From positions 1-64,000 of the forward strand of contig NZ_BOLP01000004.1 of assembly GCF_016861695.1 (NCBI RefSeq): a stretch of DNA of 64,000 nt. Direction: 5' to 3'. A model generated the notes under the pieces. That model was given only the letters and a program-made list of their open reading frames with translations. It did no database searches and was not told the DNA's origin. This DNA is from Levilactobacillus andaensis. GTDB taxonomy: Bacteria > Bacillota > Bacilli > Lactobacillales > Lactobacillaceae. How positions within the stretch are numbered: the first letter of the stretch is position 1; every line of letters begins with the position of its first letter. Positions 9,020 to 17,564 of this stretch are shown one piece after another. Position numbers and translations under genes: made by a program.

Positions 9020-9484
9020 TTGGCAACGGCACACGTGGTATTTGCCACAATTACGGGCAACAACGAAGACGTGGCGGATATCGTCACGGAAAAATTAGAA
9101 GATCTGGGCTGTCAGGTCACCGAAACGGAGATCTCGCAAACCGATGCGGCGGAGTTTGAAACCGCCGATATCTGTGTGGTTTGTGCATACACCTACGATG
9201 AAGGGTCGCTCCCCGACGAAGGCATGGACTTTTACGAAGACCTCCAAGAACTCGACCTGGCCGATAAGGTGTACGGCGTTGCTGGATCCGGTGATACCTT
9301 CTACGGGGAATACTATAACACCACGGTCGACCATTTTGATCACGTTTTCCAAATGACCGGTGCCACTCGCGGTGCGGACAACGTGAAGATCAACTTGGAA
9401 CCAGACCAAGCGGCCATTAACCAACTCGATCAATTTGCTCAGAAACTGGTTACCACGTTCCAAAAACAATCCGACTCGAAGTAA
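9020..9484 (+). CDS. flavodoxin
   Basis: Small FMN electron carrier of the cytoplasm, 154 residues. The phosphate-binding loop is TITGNNED near the N-terminus; YTYDEGSLPD and GSGDTFYGEYY are the two FMN-ring loops in the usual order. The TTG at 9020 is chosen because AGGGAG lies about eight bases ahead; the GTG at 9011 abuts that site. Monocistronic, with extended -10 upstream and terminator downstream. Confidence 0.9.
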   Translation: MATAHVVFATITGNNEDVADIVTEKLEDLGCQVTETEISQTDAAEFETADICVVCAYTYDEGSLPDEGMDFYEDLQELDLADKVYGVAGSGDTFYGEYYNTTVDHFDHVFQMTGATRGADNVKINLEPDQAAINQLDQFAQKLVTTFQKQSDSK

Positions 9485-9528
9485 ACAACCAATTAAACCA
9501 ATAAGGATTGAAATCACCCGGAGTCACC

Positions 9529-9570
9529 AACGCACGCAGTCAACGATTAGGTTGATTGCGTGCGTTTTTT
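9529..9570 (+). terminator. rho-independent terminator after flavodoxin
   Basis: AACGCACGCAGTCAAC, six-base loop, GTTGATTGCGTGCGTT, then T run. Confidence 0.9.
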
Positions 9571-9576
9571 GACACT

Positions 9577-10479
9577 TCATTTTTTCTTGATCCGGTACTT
9601 CAGCAACTGGGGAATCGTGGACTGCTCCGCGATGTCCCCTTCCCAGAGCTCCTGAATGGCCGCGTTCAACACGGCCCCAAACATCAGGATCATCCCCGTA
9701 AAGTACAGCCAAAACATCAACACGATAAACGTTCCAATGGTCTTATAGCTGTCAATGTTGTGGACAAAATACTTCACGTACAGCGAGAAAGCTTGCGATA
9801 GAAATAACCAGCCCAACGTTGCCGTTAATGCTCCCGGCCACACATAGCGCCATTTGATTTTAGCGCTAGGCACGAAGTAAAACAGAATCATCAAGACAAA
9901 GAACGTGACCAGAAATGTCACCGGCCATTTGATGGCGTTGACGTAGGCAATCAATTGCGTTGGCAAGTGAAGCAGTGGCGTCAGTTGTTCCAAAACAATT
10001 TGACCAAAACTGAAGAACAACATTAAAACGAACAGCAACACGATTAAAGCCACCATCCAGAAAAACGCCACCACTCGACCCACGAACGCATTTTGCTTGG
10101 AGACCCCGTATGCGCCGTTGACCGTCCGTTGGAATGCCGCGACGGCCCGTGATGAGGACCACAGCGACACGATTACCCCAATGGACAGGACACTCCCACT
10201 CTTGTTATTTAAAAACGAGTGGATGATCGGTTTTAACATGGTAAAGATACTTTCAGGAACGATTGGCTCGATACTATCAAGCACGGATGTCGTGTCGATG
10301 TGTAAAAATGGGAGCAGACTGGCCAAGACCAGCAACGCCGGAAACAGCGACATCAAGACATAATAAGCCAAGACGACGGCTGAGTCGGAAACGTTCGCCA
10401 TTTGAAAGTGCTTAGCGATGGTTTGAATCACCCGCATGGTGGGTGCAAAGCGTTTGCGCCACTGACTAGTCACGGTCAC
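9577..10479 (-). CDS. YihY/UPF0761 family inner membrane protein
   Basis: A 300-residue polytopic membrane protein (about six segments) with the family signature: SDSAVVLAYYVLMSLFPALL near residue 31, SSSRAVAAFQRTVNGAYGV near 107, and FYFVPSAKIKWRYVWPGAL near 205. Formerly called ribonuclease BN in error; real function unknown. Start GTG behind AAAGGAG. It lies 14 bases after the NERD gene and is probably cotranscribed with it. Confidence 0.85.
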   Translation of the reverse strand: MTVTSQWRKRFAPTMRVIQTIAKHFQMANVSDSAVVLAYYVLMSLFPALLVLASLLPFLHIDTTSVLDSIEPIVPESIFTMLKPIIHSFLNNKSGSVLSIGVIVSLWSSSRAVAAFQRTVNGAYGVSKQNAFVGRVVAFFWMVALIVLLFVLMLFFSFGQIVLEQLTPLLHLPTQLIAYVNAIKWPVTFLVTFFVLMILFYFVPSAKIKWRYVWPGALTATLGWLFLSQAFSLYVKYFVHNIDSYKTIGTFIVLMFWLYFTGMILMFGAVLNAAIQELWEGDIAEQSTIPQLLKYRIKKK

Positions 10480-10493
10480 CGGGCTCCTTTCGT

Positions 10494-11351
10494 TTAAAAT
10501 GACCCGTAGTCCTCCGCGAACTTTAACGTGCCAATCATTTTTTCAAGGGTTTTACGACTGAAACGAACCCGTTTGGCCTGACGAAAGGCTTCGATGAAGG
10601 TCTTCAAGTCTTCGTAATTAGCGACCGCCGTGCAATTATAGGCGTCGCTTGCATTCAACTTCGTTTTGTTACCGACAACTAATGAGTTGCTACGGTCGTA
10701 ACGGTCGTAGTAATTATAGTAAACCAACGGCTTCACAAAGTCGATGGTCCGGTCATTTTTATTTTCTAATTGCTTGTGCATCGTAATTTCACTGTTGATG
10801 TAACGCACCAACAGTTTCGACGAAAGCTCGGCCTGTGTTGCCGGGTTGCTGATGCCCGTGTGCATGGTAATTGTCCGTTGCCCGCGGCCTTCCTGTTCCA
10901 AGCTCATCGTATACCCCTGCGTCAAGGATTCATTTTCTTCGGATAAGTTCGGCAGGAAGAAGCGGTCCAGTCGATTCGTAAGCATCTGTGACGTTTCTTT
11001 CTCCTTTTCCCGCGAAGACAAGTTCACGGCCGAAAAGTCGTCCAAACTCGATGAGAACATTTCCTCCGACAGATCATGGAAAATCATTCCCCGCCAGTAC
11101 TTACTCTCCACGTTAATGACACCAAACGAGGTCACTAGCAAGTTGTCAATCTGCATCACCCGCCAGGAGTCCCCATCGTTCATTTCCTGCGTGACGGGAT
11201 TCTTGACCTTATTGGCAAAGTGAACGTTCCGTAAAATTTTATAGTCAAACCGTTCATTTTTCTTTTTCGCGTCTAAATGAATATCCCGCATAATTTCTGA
11301 TAACTGTTCAGTGGTCTTAATCTCGGCCCGGTCATACGCCGTCTCAGCCAT
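10494..11351 (-). CDS. NERD-domain protein (nuclease-related)
   Basis: A 285-residue soluble protein. The core QIDNLLVTSFGVINVESKYW around residues 65-90 matches the NERD domain, a restriction-endonuclease-like fold found in DNA-processing proteins; the E-x-K half of the active site is ESK. The start ATG lies eight bases after GGAGG and overlaps the last bases of the epimerase gene (ATGGCTGA), so the two are translationally coupled. Why a NERD protein is tied to a cell-wall sugar epimerase is not clear. Nuclease activity is unproven. Confidence 0.55.
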   Translation of the reverse strand: MAETAYDRAEIKTTEQLSEIMRDIHLDAKKKNERFDYKILRNVHFANKVKNPVTQEMNDGDSWRVMQIDNLLVTSFGVINVESKYWRGMIFHDLSEEMFSSSLDDFSAVNLSSREKEKETSQMLTNRLDRFFLPNLSEENESLTQGYTMSLEQEGRGQRTITMHTGISNPATQAELSSKLLVRYINSEITMHKQLENKNDRTIDFVKPLVYYNYYDRYDRSNSLVVGNKTKLNASDAYNCTAVANYEDLKTFIEAFRQAKRVRFSRKTLEKMIGTLKFAEDYGSF

Positions 11352-12474
11352 TAGCATTGCCTCCAATTGTCTTCTGAATCGCATCCAAAATGTAGTCCGC
11401 TGCGTGACCATCACCATAGGGATTCTTGGCTTGGGCCATTTTATCGTAGGCGACTTGATCCGTCAGTAAACTCTCCATGGCCGCCGTGACCTGCTGGGGA
11501 TCGGTTCCCACCAGCTTCAACGTGCCATTGTCGACCCCTTCAGGCCGTTCCGTGGTGTCCCGTAAAACCAAGACTGGTTTGTTTAATGACGGGGCTTCTT
11601 CCTGTACGCCGCCGGAATCGGTCATGATGAAGTAACTCCGGGCGGACAGGTTGTGAAAATCAACGACATCCAGTGGATCGATCAAATGAATCCGATCCAT
11701 GCCATCCAGTTCTTCATGCGCCACGCTCTGGACGGCGGGACTCAAGTGAACGGGATAAATAACCTCGACGTCCGGATGCGCTTCAACCACTTGCCGCACA
11801 GCATGCAAAACGGCATGCATTGGTGCGCCTTGGTTCTCGCGGCGGTGCATGGTCAGTAGAATCAACCGGTGTCCGGCCTGGACTTGGTCCAAGACCGCGT
11901 GATGGTAGTTTGCATCGACCGTTTGCTTCAAGGCGTCGATGGCCGTGTTTCCGGTCACAAAGATTTTTTTGTCCGGATGCGCCTGCTTCAATAAGTTAGC
12001 CCGGGACAGCTCGGTTGGCGCAAAGTACAGGTCACTCAAGATATCCGTCAACTGCCGGTTCATTTCCTCGGGATACGGCGAATACTTATTCCAGGTCCGT
12101 AAGCCCGCTTCTACGTGACCCAGTAATGTTTGATGGTAAAAGGCACTGACGCTGGCCGCAAAGGTCGTGGTCGTGTCCCCATGGACTAAGACAATGTCGG
12201 GTTGAGCTGCCGTCAATATGTCGTCCAGGTGCGTTAAGACCCGCGTGGTGATTTCACTCAGAGTCTGCTTGGGTTTCATAATATTTAAATCATAATCCGG
12301 TTTAATGTGGAAAATTTCCAGAACTTGGTCGAGCATTTCACGGTGTTGCGCCGTCACGACCGTAATGGGTGTAAACTCACTTGGTCGTTGCTGCATCGCT
12401 AAAATAATTGGGGCCATCTTAATTGCCTCAGGCCGCGTTCCAAAAATGGTCATGACTTTAATTGGTTTCGTCAC
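11344..12474 (-). CDS. mnaA: UDP-N-acetylglucosamine 2-epimerase (non-hydrolysing)
   Basis: Interconverts UDP-GlcNAc and UDP-ManNAc, feeding the ManNAc linkage unit of wall teichoic acid and other surface polymers. Hallmarks: IFGTRPEAIKMAPI at the N-terminus, VHGDTTTTFA, GHVEAGLRT, MHRRENQG and TDSGGVQEEAPSLNKPVL. The 376-residue length is standard. GTG start chosen behind GGAGGGG; the longer ORF start has no site. First gene of a run with the NERD and YihY genes. Confidence 0.93.
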   Translation of the reverse strand: MTKPIKVMTIFGTRPEAIKMAPIILAMQQRPSEFTPITVVTAQHREMLDQVLEIFHIKPDYDLNIMKPKQTLSEITTRVLTHLDDILTAAQPDIVLVHGDTTTTFAASVSAFYHQTLLGHVEAGLRTWNKYSPYPEEMNRQLTDILSDLYFAPTELSRANLLKQAHPDKKIFVTGNTAIDALKQTVDANYHHAVLDQVQAGHRLILLTMHRRENQGAPMHAVLHAVRQVVEAHPDVEVIYPVHLSPAVQSVAHEELDGMDRIHLIDPLDVVDFHNLSARSYFIMTDSGGVQEEAPSLNKPVLVLRDTTERPEGVDNGTLKLVGTDPQQVTAAMESLLTDQVAYDKMAQAKNPYGDGHAADYILDAIQKTIGGNANG

Positions 12475-12722
12475 AATTTCCCCTCCAATGATGATGCTAA
12501 TTAAGGTCAATTATAGCAGATACCGCCGCCGAGTGTTACGCTATCCGACCCATCACCTAAAATAACCTCGCTTGGTTTCTTGTCACTAATTAGTTGCTCC
12601 CCACAACGGATATGGGCATGTTAAGGCCACCTCCTTAACTAGCTATGGTGGACACGTCAACGGTTATCTGACCCACAGGTTGTGCTAAATTTTAAGTAGG
12701 TTGTAACTGGCGCACTATAGCT

Positions 12723-12785
12723 GCCAAGGATGTAGCCAGCCGTGTCAACAACGTAAGCCGAGATTTCTTCTCAGCTTACATGGCA
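12723..12785. repeat. intergenic repeat, family B copy 2
   Basis: Matches 262-325. It holds the hairpin GTAAGCCGAGA-TCTCAGCTTAC (12753-12779). The region 12475-12905 has no gene; it also contains GGATATGGGC (about 12608), a fragment of the family A end. The last 60 bases should hold the promoter of the glycosyltransferase. Confidence 0.45.
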
Positions 12786-12923
12786 GCCGGAATTCCTAAC
12801 AACCGTAGTGCAATCAATTACATCAATTTAAAGATACTATCATGGCTGGACTGTAAGGGAAACTTAATGGCCAGCCCGAATCAAATGCGGTAAGATAGTA
12901 TCGTTGTGAAAGGAATGTCTGTG

Positions 12924-13865
12924 ATGAAAAAAATTAGTCTGGTCGTTCCTTGCTATAACGAGGAGGAATCAATTCCACTGTTTTACCGAACCGTTAGCAA
13001 GGTGATCGATTCTATGAACACCCCTACCCCGACGGTAACACCGGAGTATATCTTCGTGGATGACGGCTCTGATGACCGCACCCTCGAAGAAATGAAGACT
13101 TTACATCAACAGTTTCCAGAGACGGTCCACTACCGGTCGTTCTCCAGAAACTTTGGGAAGGAATCGGCGCTCGCTGCCGGCCTGCAAGCCACGACTGGGG
13201 ACGTGGTGGCCGTCATGGACGTCGATTTACAAGACCCACCTGCACTCTTACCGAAAATGTTCAAGCTGATTGAACAGGACGGTTACGACTGTGTGGGCAC
13301 GATTCAAAAGGAGCGGCGCGGACAAAGCCGCCTGCGTGCGTTTCTCTCATCCAGCTTTTATCGGGTCATCAACCGCTTGTCTGACGTCCGCATTGAACCG
13401 AATGCCAGAGACTATCGGCTCATGACGCGTCAATTCGTCGATACCGTCTTATCGCTACCGGAGTTTAACCGGTTTTCTAAGGGGATCTTCAGTTGGGTCG
13501 GCTTCAAGACGACCTACCTGACCTATGAAAGCCAGCCCCGCGCAGCTGGCAAGACGCATTGGAATCTGCGACAGTTGTTCTCGTACTCGATTGAGGGCAT
13601 CATCGACTTTTCCAGTGCACCATTGCGGCTCGCAACTTGGGTCGGTGGCATTTCCTTTGTGCTGTCACTAATTGGACTAATCTTCGTTTTTGTCCGAGCC
13701 CTGACCGTGGGTGGTTCCGTTGCCGGTTGGCCGTCCTTAGTGGTCATCGTCCTACTGATCGGTGGGATTCAACTCTTTTGTCTAGGAATCCTTGGACAAT
13801 ATATCAATAAGATCTACCTCGAAACGAAGCATCGGCCAAAGTTTATTATCCGTGAAAAAAAATAA
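12924..13865 (+). CDS. polyisoprenyl-phosphate glycosyltransferase, GT2 (GtrB/CsbB/YkcC type)
   Basis: Predicted to load a sugar from a nucleotide donor onto undecaprenyl phosphate for surface polymer decoration. N-terminal GT-A domain with SLVVPCYNEEESIP, VDDGSDD and MDVDLQDPP (DxD), then NFGKESALAAG, followed by two C-terminal membrane helices (about 240-305) as in GtrB/CsbB. ATG at 12924 is nine bases after AAAGGA; upstream GTG and ATG codons overlap that site. No flippase or acceptor transferase partner is adjacent. Confidence 0.85.
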   Translation: MKKISLVVPCYNEEESIPLFYRTVSKVIDSMNTPTPTVTPEYIFVDDGSDDRTLEEMKTLHQQFPETVHYRSFSRNFGKESALAAGLQATTGDVVAVMDVDLQDPPALLPKMFKLIEQDGYDCVGTIQKERRGQSRLRAFLSSSFYRVINRLSDVRIEPNARDYRLMTRQFVDTVLSLPEFNRFSKGIFSWVGFKTTYLTYESQPRAAGKTHWNLRQLFSYSIEGIIDFSSAPLRLATWVGGISFVLSLIGLIFVFVRALTVGGSVAGWPSLVVIVLLIGGIQLFCLGILGQYINKIYLETKHRPKFIIREKK

Positions 13866-13877
13866 GCCTGATCAAAT

Positions 13878-13933
13878 AAAAAGCGTCGTGTCGGCCCCCC
13901 AATTGGAGGACGGACACGGCGCTCTACTTTTTT
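13878..13933. terminator. terminator between converging genes
   Basis: AGCGTCGTGTC and GACACGGCGCT form the outer stem with inner C/G pairing; T run to the right and A run to the left allow both directions. Confidence 0.75.
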
Positions 13934-13989
13934 AGCACCAAATTAATCTCAGTGCACCATAATATCTAACAATTAATTAAAAGATGCAA

Positions 13990-15345
13990 TTAGTGGATAA
14001 TCATGTTCATCAATAAGACCATGAGCAGACCGACTACCGAGATGACCGTTTCCAGCGTCGTCCAAACTTGGAACGTCTGCTTAACACTCAAGTCAAAGTA
14101 CTCGGAGAACATCCAGAATCCAGCATCGTTCACGTGAGAGGCAGCCAAGGAACCGGCACCAATTGCCAAAGCAATCATGACCGGGTCGGCGCCCAACGTG
14201 TGCATCAGTGGCGTAATCAGCCCGGAAGCCGTCATCCCAGAAACCGTTGCTGACCCCAGAGAAATCCGCAGAATAACGGTGATCAACCAAGCTAACAGGA
14301 TTGGTGAGAACTTGGAGTGCATCATCATCTGCTGAACCGCTTTACCAACCCCACCATCGATCAGCACCTGCTTAAATGCAGAGCCGCCGGCGATAACCAT
14401 TAATAGCATCGCAATCGACTTGATGGCGTCTTCCAAAGTCGCACTGATTTCCTTCATGGACCGGCCACGATGGAAACCCATGGACCAGATAGCAAAGAGG
14501 AGTGCGATAACCATGGCAATGACCGGATTTCCGAGCATCGTGATCACGGCATCTAAGCCATGCGGATTTTTCGGCGCAGTCCCCCCATTAACGACCATTT
14601 GGTAAATCGTTGCCAAAATCATGAAGACAACTGGGAATAATGACGTGAAGACGGCTAAACCGAAGCCTGGTGTTTCCTTCAAATCGAATTCCTTCACTTC
14701 ACCAAAGGCGGGTAAGGACCGCTTAATGACGAACAAATCTGGGTTAAACCGACGAATGACTCGCGTCCAAATTGGACCAGCGACAATCACACACGGAATA
14801 GCCACGATGATCCCGACCATCAACATCTCACCAACGTTGGCGCCTAAAGCGGTCGCAACGGCGGTTGGAGATGGTTGGGGTGGGAGAAAACCTTGCGTAG
14901 CCGACAGTGCGGCCGCCATGGAAATCCCTAAGTAGAGGAATGGGACTTCGGCTTCCAGCGCAACCGCGAACACGATTGGCGTGACCAAAACCAGACCCAC
15001 TTCAAACAACAGGGAAATCCCAATTAAGAAGGAAGCCACCACAATGGCTACCTGTAAACGTTTCTTCCCAAAGATACTGATCAAGGTCCGGGCAATTCGG
15101 TACGATCCACCGGCGTCAGAGACTAACCGGCCAATCATCGCTCCAAAACCAAAGACGATAATCAGTTCGCCCATGGAGCTACCGATCCCGTTTTTGATGG
15201 AATCCGCAATGTTTGCGGGGTTCATGCCTAAACCAAGCGCTACTAAAATAGACGTAGCAATCAGCGAAACGAAGGTATTTAACTTTACTCGAATAATCAA
15301 GAAGAGTAACAGTAAAATACCCAACAATAAAATCACGAACTGCAT
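13990..15345 (-). CDS. gluconate permease family (GntP) transporter
   Basis: A 451-residue protein made almost wholly of hydrophobic segments (about 12-14), matching GntP-type proton symporters: GFGAMIGRLVSDAGGSYRIA (about 62-81), FLPPQPSPTAVATALGAN, and a C-terminal GSLAASHVNDAGFWM typical of the family. Substrate likely gluconate or a related sugar acid; a 6-phosphogluconate dehydrogenase gene begins at 63949, far away. Start is the ATG in MQFVILLLG; a purine-rich AGAGAG precedes it. Upstream codons in frame are not convincing protein. Confidence 0.82.
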   Translation of the reverse strand: MQFVILLLGILLLLFLIIRVKLNTFVSLIATSILVALGLGMNPANIADSIKNGIGSSMGELIIVFGFGAMIGRLVSDAGGSYRIARTLISIFGKKRLQVAIVVASFLIGISLLFEVGLVLVTPIVFAVALEAEVPFLYLGISMAAALSATQGFLPPQPSPTAVATALGANVGEMLMVGIIVAIPCVIVAGPIWTRVIRRFNPDLFVIKRSLPAFGEVKEFDLKETPGFGLAVFTSLFPVVFMILATIYQMVVNGGTAPKNPHGLDAVITMLGNPVIAMVIALLFAIWSMGFHRGRSMKEISATLEDAIKSIAMLLMVIAGGSAFKQVLIDGGVGKAVQQMMMHSKFSPILLAWLITVILRISLGSATVSGMTASGLITPLMHTLGADPVMIALAIGAGSLAASHVNDAGFWMFSEYFDLSVKQTFQVWTTLETVISVVGLLMVLLMNMIIH

Positions 15346-15503
15346 TCTTATTCTCTCTTTTCTTATGCTGATTCTACTAATTTCGCCTGCCGTAGCAAAA
15401 CTAGCAACTCGCATAAGAACCATTGTATGAAAAATATTTTCAACTTGCAAGGGGAGAATTGAACATTATTTTCATATAAGTTCGTTAAATCGTTGTGAAA
15501 CCG

Positions 15504-15956
15504 CTAACGGACAATCATTACGGAAATTGGAGAATATTTTGCCATGTAGGCCGCCTGGCTCCCGAAATACTTACGAACACCAGATTGTGACAGCGACCCC
15601 ACGACTAGCAGGTCTGGCTTAGCTTCTGGAATGATTTTTTTGACGATGGTCTCCCCGGGATCCCCTTCACCAATGATGATCTTAACCTTAGTGATGCCGA
15701 AACGTTCCGCCAATTTTTGGTATTGCTGCAAGTGCTTCTGCATGTCAGTGCGTTGGCCGTGAACGTAGTCTTTACTCAAGGCCTGATAAATGTTCATGTT
15801 GTCCGATTCCAGGACCGAACAGATGACCAGTTCGGCATCATCAAATTTTGCCCGGTTCATCGCGTAACGAAACGCCAATTGCGCATCAGGTGAATCATCC
15901 ACCCCCACTAGGATACGGGTAAACTTCTTTGGATTCATTGATTCTGTGTTATCCAT
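15504..15956 (-). CDS. universal stress protein (UspA family)
   Basis: A 150-residue cytoplasmic protein with the Usp fold: ILVGVDDSPDAQLAFRYA at the N-terminus and the ATP-binding stretch ending in DLLVVGSLSQSG-(V)-RKYFGS-(Q)-AAYMAKYSPISVMIV. The glycine-rich loop is GSLSQSGVRKYFGS, close to the ATP-binding G-2x-G-9x-G(S/T) pattern. Start ATG (MDNTESM) eight bases after AGGAGG; the longer ORF extends into spacer. TATAAT at 15991-15996 (minus) is a likely -10. Confidence 0.88.
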   Translation of the reverse strand: MDNTESMNPKKFTRILVGVDDSPDAQLAFRYAMNRAKFDDAELVICSVLESDNMNIYQALSKDYVHGQRTDMQKHLQQYQKLAERFGITKVKIIIGEGDPGETIVKKIIPEAKPDLLVVGSLSQSGVRKYFGSQAAYMAKYSPISVMIVR

Positions 15957-15990
15957 TAAGAAACTCCTCCTCACTTGTTTGACTACCCTC

Positions 15991-15996
15991 ATTATA
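15991..15996 (-). promoter_or_regulatory. -10 element for the stress protein gene
   Basis: TATAAT on the minus strand, 35 bases before the start; -35 poor. Confidence 0.4.
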
Positions 15997-16019
15997 ACGG
16001 AAAACGATTCTATTGGGGA

Positions 16020-16324
16020 GTTGAATACTGGAAAATCAGTTGGATTAAAAATGGCCGCACTCCGGCTCTGATTGATCATTGCCAAAACAAGGGTCAAAAC
16101 CCATTCATTCCTTGAATTTTCAGCGTGACTCATCACAATTTTTCAACTGAATTTCCATGGAACACGAATGTAAGCTGAAACGTCGGCAAATATATGCTCA
16201 ATCGTACCTTTCCAGCCCATATCTAACGGATTAGTAATGAGCGACGAAAGTGTCTTAAATCGTAATCTAGAACATTTCATAAGCGAACAATTCATATAAG
16301 ATTGGCCCACATGATTAGATAGAC
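16020..16324. other. intergenic spacer with repeat fragments
   Basis: No gene is evident. CTCCGGCTCTGATTG (about 16072-16087) is the reverse complement of a stretch at about 243-258, and CCAGCCCATATCT (about 16213-16225) repeats the family A end. These look like decayed members of the intergenic repeats. The spacer ends where the integrase remnant begins. Confidence 0.35.
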
Positions 16325-16326
16325 GG

Positions 16327-16417
16327 AAAAGTCGAGGCTGACAAAATCCTTGTGGCTTTAAGCGAGATGGACCGTCCGGTGAACAAGTTGGCGAACAAAA
16401 GGGCTAAAAACGGGTGA
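16327..16417 (+). pseudogene. integrase 3' remnant
   Basis: Reads in frame as the last 28 codons of the integrase at 57330-58523 up to the same TGA, with one amino-acid change (T to I in ADKTLV) and one silent change. No start or upstream homology. Relic of an earlier prophage, or a by-product of recombination between tandem prophages. Confidence 0.75.
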
Positions 16418-16535
16418 TGTTCACCAAATTGTTCACCAAAATCTCTATCTGTACCGTTTTCTAGCTATTTAGGAAAAGCAAAAACCGCTCCAAATCAACG
16501 ATTTGAAACGGTTTAGGACGACACCAGTTTAAGAA

Positions 16536-16554
16536 ATATGGCCCCACCCGGACT
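16536..16554. other. left attachment site core (attL)
   Basis: ATATGGCCCCACCCGGACT equals the tRNA-Arg 3' end at 58642-58660; the sequences diverge right after it (ATAGGGG here, CGAACCG in the tRNA). This marks the left prophage boundary. The exact crossover cannot be fixed because the shared stretch extends 230 bases. Confidence 0.8.
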
Positions 16555-16599
16555 ATAGGGGCCTCTGTAAGCCCGTTATATCAGCATTTACTATCCGCT

Positions 16600-16618
16600 T
16601 GTTCACCATTTGTTCACC
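16600..16618. promoter_or_regulatory. integrase arm-type sites, left arm (candidate)
   Basis: Two TGTTCACC octamers at 16600-16607 and 16611-16618, 11 bases apart, just inside the left end. The same octamer occurs as a pair at 58524 and 58536. In the circular phage these would flank the core on both sides, as arm sites of tyrosine integrases do. Confidence 0.55.
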
Positions 16619-16654
16619 AAAACCTAGGCGGGTTCCTACATATTGTACTTACCA

Positions 16655-16694
16655 TAAAAAAAGCCACCCTACCCGCAATGGATAGAGTGGCTTT
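16655..16694 (-). terminator. terminator of the phage late operon
   Basis: Minus strand: AAAGCCACTCTA, loop, TAGGGTGGCTTT, then seven T. It lies about 110 bases after the endolysin stop. Confidence 0.85.
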
Positions 16695-16802
16695 AATTGA
16701 ACAAACGACGTTGTTGCTAGCATGGCCCTTTGTTTGCCCAGCGCCTACACTAGCATAGACAAACTAAACTAGTTCAAAGAACGCACGGCAGACACCGGTT
16801 GC

Positions 16803-17564
16803 TTACTTGAGTTTCTTAACGTAGTCAGTGTTGGAAGTAATGTACAGCCCATTACCCAGCTTCAACCGAGTAATCTTCCCATAACTAACTACAGACTCGA
16901 CATCGAAGACAGTCCCTTTGGTAAACTTCTTCTCAGCTTTCTTGAACGCCTTGTCGTGATATCGCGTCACAGTAGTCCTCGCCTTAACTTGCTTGACCGC
17001 CTTCAAATAGGTGGCCTTTTTGGCTACTGTGGACGAACTCCCACCGACACCATTCTTCAAGTCCTTAGCAAACTGACTCTTACTGATACCCCACTTAGCT
17101 AAATATCCATAAGGATCCTGATGGTCCCCCCAGATATTATCTGACACCCACTTATGAGACTTAATACCAGCACCAGACCCGTCCAGCGTCAGTGGAATAC
17201 CATACTTCTTCGCGTAGTACCGGAGCACCCACACGTACCGCTTGTAGCTCTCGTTGAAACGTTTCTGACTGTTGACGTGTGCCAATTCGACTTGGAACGG
17301 TGAATTGATATTAGCTACGGTCCCAGCGCCGTACGCGACATAACCTGGCGTCCCTACGATGTAGATTCCCTGGTCATCCACGATTGCATGCGTGTACGCT
17401 GCGGACCAGTGACCTCGCATGTAACTGGCTTCGTTCTTCCCAGAACCAACGCCCCGGTTGTTATCATTCCCGGTATCATGGGCAATGATGTACTTGTGTG
17501 CCGCCTTGCGGTTATCGCCAGCATTAGCAGCTAACTCGTAACTGTGGTTGAATGAGTAAGCCAT
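16803..17564 (-). CDS. endolysin: N-acetylmuramoyl-L-alanine amidase with C-terminal wall-binding domain
   Basis: Cuts the amide bond between muramic acid and the stem peptide to release phage. Residues 20-170 form an Amidase_2/PGRP-type domain; probable zinc ligands are H29 (IIAHDTG), H137 and the HQD at 148-150. After a GSSS linker the last ~60 residues (KFTKGTVFDVESVVSY to the end) resemble the DUF5776/SH3-like wall-binding domain of lactobacillus lysins. No signal peptide, so it needs the holin. Start ATG overlaps the holin stop (TAATG). Confidence 0.85.
   Translation of the reverse strand: MAYSFNHSYELAANAGDNRKAAHKYIIAHDTGNDNNRGVGSGKNEASYMRGHWSAAYTHAIVDDQGIYIVGTPGYVAYGAGTVANINSPFQVELAHVNSQKRFNESYKRYVWVLRYYAKKYGIPLTLDGSGAGIKSHKWVSDNIWGDHQDPYGYLAKWGISKSQFAKDLKNGVGGSSSTVAKKATYLKAVKQVKARTTVTRYHDKAFKKAEKKFTKGTVFDVESVVSYGKITRLKLGNGLYITSNTDYVKKLK

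Larger units (their letters stand above)
16325..16554. repeat. long direct repeat outside the left attachment site (left copy)
   Basis: This 230-base stretch matches 58430-58660 with one indel and two substitutions, all in the first 40 bases; from about 16363 on the copies are identical. It covers an integrase 3' end, the tRNA terminator and the tRNA 3' end. Because it lies on the host side of the prophage, it is best read as the remains of an earlier related insertion at the same tRNA. Confidence 0.85.

Noticed and set aside
16066-16136. Long N-terminal extension of the universal stress protein
   Set aside because: The extension runs through repeat DNA and the promoter; AGGAGG marks the internal ATG.
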